Part shown: positions 11,254-19,488 of the stretch, piece after piece
How positions within the stretch are numbered: position 1 is the stretch's first letter
How the letters are laid out: the number at the start of each line of letters is the position of its first letter
Assembly: GCA_963922205.1 (NCBI GenBank)
Contig: CAWUHX010000011.1
Span: 1,287,249 to 1,351,248, forward strand
Length of the DNA stretch: 64,000 nucleotides
From: Romanomermis culicivorax
Lineage: Eukaryota > Nematoda > Enoplea > Mermithida > Mermithidae
Reading direction: 5' to 3'
Position numbers and translations under genes: made by a program
The notes under the pieces: model-generated
Seen by the model: the letters and a program-made list of their open reading frames with translations, nothing else
What the model was told of the DNA's origin: nothing
Databases searched by the model: none

Positions 11254-12230
11254 ATTATAACGTTCGACGATTGGTGCGGTCAACAGATATTTTTAATTAT
11301 TTCACATCGTTGTTCAGTGGGCCTCACACGGCCATCGAAGACCCAATGTTTCTTGCGCCCGAAAACATAAAAGCGTTTAACAAAGCTGTAAATGTATCAA
11401 AATTTAGAGGACGGGTAGTTATAGCACTTGATATGGAGAGCGGACGAAAACCCAAAACACTGGGTTCGAAACCCAGCGACGCGTTACGGCTCCTAACATT
11501 TTCTACTATGTGCAGAAAAAACTTCATAGTAGACTTGAAATTTTGGGATAAGGAGCACTTCCACAAGATCTACGGGACAATTTTTTGCCAAGAAAATATT
11601 ATCGTTGGTTTTCATATTTGGGAAGATATCACCCTAGTCTTGACTAAATTCGGTTATTTAGATCAAGAGAAAGAGCTAGCTTGGAAAAGGCGTGATAATA
11701 TTGACTATATACTATCCTGTTGCGTTTACGACTTGGAAATGGTATTGGCGGAAATGAAAGAGAAATCAAAAACCCGAATGATCGGAATAAGCCCAGAAGC
11801 CTTGAGCTTAAAAGCGCTAATGACGGAATTATAATTTTTGTGGGCCAATGTGCTTAAAATCTCATGGGGGCAATTGCGCTCCTTAGAATTCCGACAGCTC
11901 ATGGACGCAGACAAACTAAATATGGAAGTCCTATGATACGCGACACTCGATGCGCGCAGATCGCTTTTGTGCTTTCTAGCATTGCTTCAATATGGATTCG
12001 CCACGGACATCCAAAATTGTTTCCAATTATATGCGCATGATACAATGGAACCCGAATTAGTTGCCGATTTGGCACGGAGGTTCAGAGAAACATTTGAAGA
12101 TAAATACACAGACCAACAGTGGAAAGGTGCCTATGACGTCGAAGAAATGACCAACAATATCAACGGGTTATACTTCATGATGCGTGGAGAAGCGATTGCT
12201 ACTTATAAATTGTCCGAAGAACAGGCACCC
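11254..12230 (+). pseudogene. Element A accessory protein: DEDDy 3'-5' exonuclease-like domain
   Basis: The frame reads as an RNase D/WRN/EXD-type 3'-5' exonuclease domain. Motif I is 'VVIALDMES' (D-x-E; Asp codon at 11430). Motif II is 'GFHIWEDITLVL' (Asp at 11625). Then come 'CVYDLEMVL' and 'ISPEALSLKALM', which match the helices of the family. Motif III is 'YATLDARRSLL' with Tyr at 11937 and Asp at 11949, the Y-x3-D of the DEDDy group. Two in-frame stops, TAA 11832 and TGA 11934, interrupt this copy and nothing else shifts the frame. Family members trim RNA or DNA 3' ends with two metal ions. A retrotransposon use is inference. It lies where env usually sits, and element D carries a diverged homologue. 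Confidence 0.72.
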
Positions 12231-13064
12231 AGGACATTTTATTGTCCCCCACATTTTTCGAATAGCGATATCGATCCGCAACCAGTACCTCGCGGTTGGT
12301 ACCCGTGGCTAGAAGGAAAAGTAAAGGTGCAAAGGAAAAGGAAAAGCACAGACAATTCAGAAGACGAACCCTCAAACGACTGGGACTTGAAAGATATTTT
12401 GGCAGCGCGACCATTCGGACAACCGATAGAACCGAAACAAGTTGAAATGAAGCAAGGAAAGTGGCCAAAAGGAGTTTTGCAATCCACAAACAATATTCGA
12501 GACCAGGTATCACACCTGAGCGACCACTACCACCCTAGAATCAATCGATCAATCGTGCCCATAGTCAAAGAACTTTATGACAAAAACGTAAATCCTACTG
12601 TTTACTTCTTGTGGCCTCATTCGGCGCAAGAATGGAAAGTGTGGATACCCGGATTTACATCGGGAATGTGGTCCTCCATTTGGAGAAATGAGCAGGAAAG
12701 AATTGAATTCATGAAGTGGATGGGCCGAGACTTATTGAATAACAAGATAACCGATCAAATGGAACAAATGTTGGAAAGATATCCAAAGGTACATATGCAA
12801 AAACCAATCCAAAATATTTTCTGCGTACTACCGATAAAATGGATACCACGATCGCTAAAAGAGCCCATAGAAGAACAACAGACGAATCTATGCGAAAATT
12901 CCGTTTATTTTATGAATTGTAATTTCTACAACATGTTCCACTTCTCGAACATTCACACGGCTAGCCAAAACTTAATTTATTGGAATGTCTCCGCTTCTAT
13001 ATTCGAGGCTAAGGACCTATGGGTCCCTAGCACTTCAACAACTTTCAAATCAGTAACTAAATAG
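12231..13064 (+). CDS. Element A accessory protein: central unrecognised domain
   Basis: The same frame continues without interruption to TAG 13062-13064. It begins with a basic acidic linker ('KVQRKRKSTDNSEDE') that could act as a nuclear localisation signal. A globular-looking segment follows, with many aromatic residues, for example 'WPHSAQEWKVWIPGF', 'MWSSIWRNEQERIEF' and 'NFYNMFHFSNIHTA'. I recognise no family. A short piece ('GKWPKG...VSHLSDHYHPRIN') resembles element D around 42150, which suggests the domain is shared. Function unknown. Confidence 0.55.
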   Translation, partial: RTFYCPPHFSNSDIDPQPVPRGWYPWLEGKVKVQRKRKSTDNSEDEPSNDWDLKDILAARPFGQPIEPKQVEMKQGKWPKGVLQSTNNIRDQVSHLSDHYHPRINRSIVPIVKELYDKNVNPTVYFLWPHSAQEWKVWIPGFTSGMWSSIWRNEQERIEFMKWMGRDLLNNKITDQMEQMLERYPKVHMQKPIQNIFCVLPIKWIPRSLKEPIEEQQTNLCENSVYFMNCNFYNMFHFSNIHTASQNLIYWNVSASIFEAKDLWVPSTSTTFKSVTK

Positions 13065-13517
13065 GACGAACCTGATCTGATTCCCCAAGTAGAAGTTGTG
13101 GTCCCGGCTAGCCAGGGTCCTCTAGAAAAAACTTGGAAGGAACAGACAGAAACTGAGTCCACTAAAATTGAAATTTCAAATGTTTCAGGTCAGCAAATGG
13201 ATCAAGAAAAGCCGGAATTAGTAATCATCGCAGATCCTCCTATTGCCAATACACCCGCTACTGGGAGTAAGGGTGCTACAGAGGAGGAAGGATTAATGGA
13301 GATCGTCAAAACTGGAAGTGAAAAGCAACCGGAAGTAGAGAAATTGACCGAACAAATCAAAGAAATGAAGGAGAAAATCGAACTATTGGAAAAAGAAAAA
13401 TATGGCAAAGCGGCTATTGAATTGGCAAAGCAATTAGAAAGTATAAATGCCGAAGAAGAGGAGACTAGCGACGAGCCATTTGTGGAAATTGTGTCAGAAA
13501 TCGGGAGTGAAGAATAA
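13065..13517 (+). CDS. Element A accessory protein: acidic coiled-coil segment
   Basis: The frame continues in phase after the stop at 13064. It contains Glu/Lys heptads, 'VEKLTEQIKEMKEKIELL', ending in 'DEPFVEIVSEIGSEE' before TAA 13515-13517. A parallel coiled coil, hence oligomerisation, is likely from the residue pattern. No enzyme motif is seen. The stop at 13515 is probably a later mutation, since the same frame stays open to 13886. Confidence 0.5.
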   Translation, partial: DEPDLIPQVEVVVPASQGPLEKTWKEQTETESTKIEISNVSGQQMDQEKPELVIIADPPIANTPATGSKGATEEEGLMEIVKTGSEKQPEVEKLTEQIKEMKEKIELLEKEKYGKAAIELAKQLESINAEEEETSDEPFVEIVSEIGSEE

Positions 13518-14407
13518 GAAAATGCGCGCGCTAATGTTTTGCCTGCCCCACCAGTATATGCTAATGCTGGTGGTCAGAATGTCGAAAATATTACGAACCG
13601 GGAAAAATTTGCAAGGGTAATGCAGATCAAATGGCAAGCAAAAGAAAAACAAATAGCGCAGGACGAAAATAAGGCCGAAGTGGACAAGGTCAAGAGTGGA
13701 AACTTTCAACAACCATCCGGGAACCCGAACGACAAAATAAAATACTGGAGAGGCCTAGGAAAATGGGGGCAAGTTCTAAATAAGGCCCTAAAAGAAGGTA
13801 AATATGTCGTGGATTACGGTACTGAAGGGTATCTCTCTCCAACCCATGTGTACAGAAGTGTTACGCACACATGGTTCCCACATTAGACGAAGAGGTAGCC
13901 CTGATGGCCACAGAATTGATAAATCGAATCTACGACGAAAGGGGCCTGGAGATAGGAACCATCTGATATTATGAATTACAATTCCACGTCCTGCAGGCAA
14001 ACTTGCCTGAGAAACTATGGCACATTTTCGAAATACAATTAGCCAAATGGACGATGACGCGACTCCCGTGGAAAGCATATGAAGCCCAAGTGTGGGCCTG
14101 TGCTTGTCTCTTTATGAAATTATCGCATTTGGGGAGAATTCGTCAAAATTTTGCCGGATTTCGCTACCAGGCTCATGCCTACATCAGGATGAAATTATGA
14201 TGCAAATTTAATGTGAGACAGGGAGGTTTAGGCAATAATTTTCATGCCATGTACGCCTCATGCCAATCAAGGGCAGGAGGACTGGCTTATACAATTGCAA
14301 AAGCCGGACTGGAGAATAAAAAAGATCCGGAACCGAATTATCCCAATATCCAAGTCTGGAAGAAAGAAACCGATAATACCGACCTTCGTATACGTTTTTG
14401 GAGGTAA
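13518..14407 (+). pseudogene. Element A accessory protein: second unrecognised domain
   Basis: The frame runs on from 13518 to TAG at 13884-13886. It shifts by one base near 13870, then continues through stops at 13964 (TGA) and 14198 (TGA) to 14407. Recognisable words are 'NLPEKLWHIFEIQLAKW', 'AYEAQVWACACLF' and 'GGLGNNFHAMYASCQSR'. A weakly similar segment exists in element D at 29974-29492 ('LPDTLLPTILDWLPNW', 'QIAELTLFSHEFGSL'). It is helix-rich. No family was recognised. Confidence 0.45.
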
Positions 14408-15342
14408 TTGACCCGAAAAAGGCCCACGATATAGTGGAGGTTGAAAAGAATTTGAAAAAGAAAGTTGGGTACCGAGTAAAGCACACCTACAATAGGCCTG
14501 CGACGAGTAAGGTACCCAGGCGATGGTATAAAAGATATTGTGATAGAAAACAAAAGTCGGAGACACTGGACAGAGATCGGAAAAGAAAGCACGAAAGCGG
14601 ACAACGGGACGAAAAACGCCGGGAAAAATCGATGTCCAAAGAAAAAAGGCAAAAAGGAAATGATGAAGAGTCGGAAAGCCACCGACAGAAAGAACAAGAA
14701 AGGAAAGACGAATCCCACGAAAGAAAACAGGAGGAAAAAAGAGACGCGAAAGAACACAAAGATAGTCGAAAGTCACGGAGTAAAAGAAGAATGCCGGTGT
14801 ATTACCAGCATGATGATAGATTGGACATGTCCTACTCCAGCCGAGCAACCTCACTGGATAGGGCGAGAACCAATGAAATGACTCAGCAAGGAGTGTCGAT
14901 GTCTGATCCAAACGGGATGATTCAAGTCCAACAGCAACAATTGCCATATTTGCCCCCGAATTACCCGGGATTACCAATGGTAGGAGTTGATTGTTTAAAT
15001 CGTCCTATTTTTCCAGGTCAATTATTGACAAGCACAGTGGTACCTCTGCCAACGCAATTTCAAATGCCGCTATTTCCAGTTATGCAATTCCAGCGGGGGC
15101 AGGGGCCGTATTACCATCAATTTTTGGTCCCACCAGGTCTTCAAATGCTGCCTCCGATGATAATTCCGCCGATCTGTAATGTACAAGGCGAGGAGCGAAT
15201 GGATATTCCCGGACCTTTGACGGTTATGCAGCCGCCCCAAAGACCTCCATCGACAGGCAATCCTGATTATATTTTGCCATTAAAAAGAGAAACCGAAATT
15301 GGCCAACCAGGGCGGGACCATAGTGGTCAAAGACACAAGTAA
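14398..15342 (+). CDS. Element A accessory protein: RS-like charged stretch and Pro/Gln-rich tail
   Basis: The frame joins the preceding part through a one-base shift in a T-run near 14391. From about 14550 to 14790 it is dense in Arg, Lys, Asp, Glu and Ser, with 'RKSRSKRR' and repeated KR/DE blocks like RS-domain splicing or RNA-binding proteins. From 14900 it turns to Pro/Gln/Met-rich low complexity, with 'VQQQQLPYLPPNYPG' and 'PPGLQMLPPMIIPP', up to TAA 15340-15342. Such tails often mediate RNA or protein assembly. That is inference. Element D has a similar Pro-rich stretch at about 30650-30400. Confidence 0.55.
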   Translation: MEVIDPKKAHDIVEVEKNLKKKVGYRVKHTYNRPATSKVPRRWYKRYCDRKQKSETLDRDRKRKHESGQRDEKRREKSMSKEKRQKGNDEESESHRQKEQERKDESHERKQEEKRDAKEHKDSRKSRSKRRMPVYYQHDDRLDMSYSSRATSLDRARTNEMTQQGVSMSDPNGMIQVQQQQLPYLPPNYPGLPMVGVDCLNRPIFPGQLLTSTVVPLPTQFQMPLFPVMQFQRGQGPYYHQFLVPPGLQMLPPMIIPPICNVQGEERMDIPGPLTVMQPPQRPPSTGNPDYILPLKRETEIGQPGRDHSGQRHK

Positions 15343-16498
15343 ATTTCCATGTTAAAAGTAACCTCGCTCTCTGTGAGGTCACCATAAAATAAGTATCTCA
15401 TTGTGTAATTTTCCTGATATTTCAAAAATCACTTATTTTTCCGAGCGTCAGTATTTCAAAGTGTAAACCAGTTCTGCCACAAGTATCATGCCTTAAAATT
15501 GCCTCATTTTATTAATCTCATAAATTCGTTTTATTCATTTTCTTGTTTGCATTTTGTTTTATTTGAACCTGTGCGAATTTACTTTTGTTGTTTTTTTTCT
15601 CGTCCTTGTGCGAATCTGTAGAAATTTTTGTATTTTCGTAAATTTTTGATTTTTCTTTTGCCTCTCTGAAATTAGTCACCAAGTAGCATCACGCATGCGC
15701 TAGGCAGCTTCGCGCTACCATTTCTAAACCCTTTTCTCATCTTTTTTTCCAAATTTACATACATTTTCATTCAAAACTTTTTTGTGGCACAGACTGTGTT
15801 ATGGGTTTAAGTTTACATTTTAATAAGGCAGATTCACTTTAACAACAAATACCATAAATATTTTGGTTCAAAATCTAGACAGCCAAAGGCCCAGAGGATT
15901 CGGCCTTCGCGCATCCTTTCTCCCTGGGGGCAGATAATACCAAAGGCGTTGGGGGGCCAGTGTCCGGCCAAGGGGCCAGGGGAGGAACAGCGGCGGAAAA
16001 ATACAAAGTCTAGTGGGCTCACCACCCACCGAATAAACCCCCTCTGGAGAGGATGGAGACGAAGGCCCAAATCGAGGATGGAGGCGCCGCGGATTCTATA
16101 TACATCGATGGCAGGGGTGAGCAGTCCACAACCAAAACCAGGCATCGTGGGGGTTTGCCGCCGGTCAAATGATTTTATTTTTCATTTGTCAAATTCGGCC
16201 CGAGTGCTGCGAATGCTTTTCGTTCAAACTTTTTATTTTTTATTTGGGGCAGCGAGCCCACTGGGCGTATTTTATTGACGAACTTTTTGTTGCATCGAGG
16301 CAGCATCCCGTGCCATTGGCCCCATAATTTTATCAATACCGTTGGAAACGGACAATTTTATTTTTATTTGTATTATTGCATCAACGGCGCGTAGCGTCGT
16401 TATGGAATGATTGGAGTAGCTGGCTGACGGCATGGATGGTCTGGGGCCCTTGGGGGACCTCCTGACTTTTCCCTTCGCTGGCGGGAAAAGTCTTGCCT
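15343..16498 (+). other. Element A 3' untranslated region with conserved GC-rich block
   Basis: From 15343 the strand is T-rich. From about 15880 to 16270 it becomes GC-rich, and this block is shared with element C (about 33590 down to 33100, opposite orientation in the window). Shared words include 'ccagaggatt', 'ctgggggcagataatacc' and 'ggggccag'. The block spans no conserved reading frame in the sense direction. A structured RNA or packaging/export signal is possible but untested. Confidence 0.55.
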
Positions 16499-16512
16499 TT
16501 GGGGGGGAGGGT
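16499..16512 (+). promoter_or_regulatory. Element A polypurine tract
   Basis: A run of G with one A (gggggggaggg) lies directly before the 3' LTR. It is the expected primer for plus-strand DNA synthesis. Element C has an equivalent at 32936-32952. Confidence 0.75.
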
Positions 16513-17326
16513 TGTCAGAGGGTGAATTCCTCTGACCTTTGGTCCTCTAATTACTTCATTTTCATTCTCTAGAGTTTCTTTGTTGTTAAAGTGTCTCCAT
16601 TTATTATTAAGTAAACAAACTGATAAAACGGTTTGTGTCACACATTTTTGCTCCTAAAACAAGTAAATGGTCAGCGCGAAAGTTTTGCATACAACATGCA
16701 AGTTGATGTTAGGCATGCTGCCATGCAGTTCAGTCATTATTGCAGGAATTATTATTATTATTGAAACGCCTTTTTTCGCTTGTGTCATCCTGTATGGTGG
16801 ACCGGACGTTTTTCCATTTTCGCCGTGACTAGGAAAGGTGGGCGGGCGTTCTACCTGATTATGATTATTATGTATTGTTGTTTTACCTCACATGTGTATT
16901 ACGTTTGAAGAGCTGACGCGGCCTGAGGATTTCCAACGTCCCATTTTTATCAAGAGGCTTAGTGAGTTGTTGTTTAGGGACAGGTAGATCTGGCTCATCT
17001 TTTGAGGAGTGTCAACTTAGGCCGCCTGTTGAGATGTCCCTGTGGCTCTGTGCGCAGGGGCGAAGAAGCGGATTTGCAAGGCAGGGAGTAGTTAGGCGGC
17101 GGTTTTCTCGTGTTTGAGAATTGCATACTCATTGTCTATTGACCCTCACTGTTGTATTTCATTGCACTTTTCGTTTTGCTCATAATAAATATCTTCGTAC
17201 ATCCAGTCTCAGCTAGGTACAGTAGGAGTATAGTTAGTATCGGGTTAGCATCAGGGGCTGTACCAGATTGGATCTCCCAAGAACCGCAGCTAGGTAGCCG
17301 AGGGCATACGAGCACCCAAAACAACA
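16513..17326 (+). repeat. Element A 3' LTR (814 bp)
   Basis: It starts 'tgtcagagggtgaattcctc' and ends 'caaaacaaca'. It aligns end to end with 3807-4628. It is followed by the ATTT duplication and the rest of the element B LTR. Confidence 0.92.
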
Positions 17327-17545
17327 ATTTTAGTATTTTTGTTTTAAATTTGCGTGTCAGAAATTTGTGTAAAATCAAGAGTGTATCATCGATGCCAGTG
17401 AAGCAGTCAGCAAAATTGTATACTCGTTCATTATTGTTTTATCATACTGTAATACCCCCTGTCTCGCTATTGTGTTTTGTCTCAAGGATATCAGGAAATG
17501 AGTGATTTAGGACAAGTAAAAGTATAGTGGAAATCGGGTGTTACA
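17327..17545 (+). repeat. Element B 5' LTR, second part
   Basis: This continues the LTR broken at 3806. It matches 25590-25808 through 'gatgccagtgaagcagtc' and 'ttattgttttatcatactgt', and ends 'ggtgttaca'. The first four bases are the duplicated ATTT. Confidence 0.88.
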
Positions 17546-17572
17546 TATTTTGGTGACCATACCCTACTGTAA
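17546..17572 (+). promoter_or_regulatory. Element B primer-binding site
   Basis: Four bases after the LTR end the sequence TTGGTGACCATACCC begins with the TGG expected for a tRNA-primed site. The first seven bases match the sites of elements A and C. The tRNA was not identified. Confidence 0.5.
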
Positions 17573-17732
17573 TCATTGGAACTCCCTGCCCCATTAAGGT
17601 GCATCCTTTTCGGGGCAACCCTAAGAAGTACTCACAGACATAAGAATCATCCCCTACAGTAGGACACTTTAACTCAAAAACATCAAACTGGAAAGTACAT
17701 TTAACAAATTATTAAGTGACACATTTTTACAA

Positions 17733-18956
17733 ATGGAACATGAAGCAAAAACTGAGACCTCAAAGCAAAAATTCCAACCTAAACTGAGAATGACCAACCT
17801 AACTCAGGATCACTTATGAGAAATTGTTAGAGAGCAAATAAATGATTTTTTTCTGAACACTTTCCAACCCTATGCACAAAACTGAATCAAAATACAGTTA
17901 ATCCCAGCCTAATCCATGACTTAAGAACAGCCAGCATAGGCAACAACATAGCAAATAATTTTTACACAAAACCTACAATATTCATGGGTGGAGTGACCCA
18001 ACATTTTGGGGAGTGGTGTAAACGCCTAAAGATATTTATGGCACTTCAAAGAATGAAAGATACCGATGGACAACTATAGTTAGCATGTTTCGAAATTCAT
18101 TTGGGCGGGGCAGCATTACCAAAATTCAAAAGCTTAACAAATTCCAAAAACCCACCCCAGACATACAAACAGTACAAAATTGCATTACAAGCTTGTTTTC
18201 CAAATAATAGAGACACAGAATGGCATCAACAATTTCTATGAGAAAGAAAACAAAAAAGATCGGAAACCCTAACAGAATTTTTGTTTGACCTTGAGCATTC
18301 AGCAACCCTCCCTTACCCCAACTTTAACTCAGATGCACCAGGAATGATAATCAAGCCCCTTTTTGTTGAAGGCATGCAGAACAAAATTAGAGAAGCACTT
18401 AAGTATAGAAGGTGCACAACCCTAAAAGAAATGTCTGATGAAGCAGCTTACATTGAACAGCAAATTCTCAGGAACAAATTAAAATCCAACAACCTACCAT
18501 TCATACCCCCCCTAAAGCCGAACCCATCTTTTCATTAACAAACAACACTTACCAACAGGGACTTTTACATAAGTTAGAACAACAAATAAAGGACTTACAA
18601 CTACAAATAAAGCAAAACTCACAACCCCTGCCACAGAGTAACAACAATAGTTTTAGATGGCCCACATGTTTTCAATGTGGACAAGTTGTTCATTTAGCTC
18701 GAAATTGTAACTTATCAGGAACACAAAAATCATGCGAAATCTGTTCTTTCGGAATAATCATACTACTCGGAACTGTAAGAGCCGATGCATTCATTGTTAC
18801 CAAACAGGCCACAGATCTCATCAATGCATATCTAAAAGTTATTCTAATGTTCAGTGTTTTGTCTGTAAACAAAGAGGCCACACAAGCAGGTATTGCCCCA
18901 ACCAACAGAATCATAATGCACAAAACTGAATTGAGCACAGGCTACCCCAACCACAA
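17733..18956 (+). pseudogene. Element B gag with CCHC zinc knuckles (broken)
   Basis: The first plausible ATG is at 17733. The frame carries many stops up to about 18240. The clearest capsid part is 18281-18538, with 'FDLEHSATLPYPNF' and 'IREALKYRRCTTLKEMSDEA', typical of a retrotransposon Gag C-terminal domain. Then come at least three canonical knuckles C-x2-C-x4-H-x4-C: 'CFQCGQVVHLARNC' at about 18667, 'CIHCYQTGHRSHQC' near 18793 and 'CFVCKQRGHTSRYC' near 18859. A fourth before them is split by a frameshift near 18740. Gag binds the element RNA and forms the particle. This copy is inactive. Confidence 0.8.
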
Positions 18957-19488
18957 ATGAATATGGATGACCCAGCCTTCTATCCCACCTTGACCACTAC
19001 ACATAGCAGCCCTCAGCATACTTTAGGAACCATCATCTTGGCCTACCACCAATGCAATGATGATGAGTATGTCCTCGTCCTCGCCATACCCAATTGGTGT
19101 AACATGTCGCCACCCTCGCCTTCCAAAACTGATGCCATTCCAAAACAATTGCCCACCCTACTGTGGGACTACAAAATACCACACAAACACCTGTGCCCCT
19201 CGCCCACTCAGACAACCACCTTCGAACCACCACAGAAAAAGGCAACAACATCCTCTCCCTACTACATGGCCTCACGAATGAACCCTATAAATTCCACCCG
19301 GGAAAAACCCTTCTTCCCACCCCTAGAAGTAAAAAAATCCCACCTGATCACGCAACCCAAATTCTTAAATTCTAGAAACTGTTCAGGCAACAACCCAACC
19401 AACCCCACAAGAGAACCACACAACACTCTGACGCTAGGCCGGTACGATCAACCCAACCATCAACAAACATCATATCTTCCCCAATGAA
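18957..19488 (+). CDS. Element B Pro/Thr-rich open frame
   Basis: A 176-codon open frame follows the knuckles. It is rich in Pro, Thr and Asn and lacks family motifs. It is probably the C-terminal tail of Gag or a linker, since it sits between the knuckles and the envelope-like start. Open frames also exist in the other two phases here, so the coding frame is not certain. Confidence 0.35.

Larger units (their letters stand above)
3807..17326 (+). mobile_element. Element A: 13.5-kb Ty3/Gypsy retrotransposon with giant spliced accessory locus
   Basis: Two LTRs (3807-4628 and 16513-17326) begin TG and end CA. A 4-bp duplication ATTT flanks them (3803-3806 and 17327-17330), and the outer flanks join into an intact element B LTR. 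A primer site follows the 5' LTR and a G-rich polypurine tract precedes the 3' LTR. Inside are gag, protease, reverse transcriptase, RNase H and integrase, then a ~4.3-kb accessory locus with an exonuclease-like domain. The element is about twice the size of common Ty3/Gypsy elements. Stops, frameshifts, a mutated protease Asp and a deletion in integrase show this copy is dead. Confidence 0.93.

Noticed and set aside
14267-14977. A 236-codon minus-strand frame opposite the RS-like stretch of element A
   Set aside because: It is a hydrophobic mirror of the Lys/Arg/Glu-rich coding strand and is explained by the codon composition of the sense frame.
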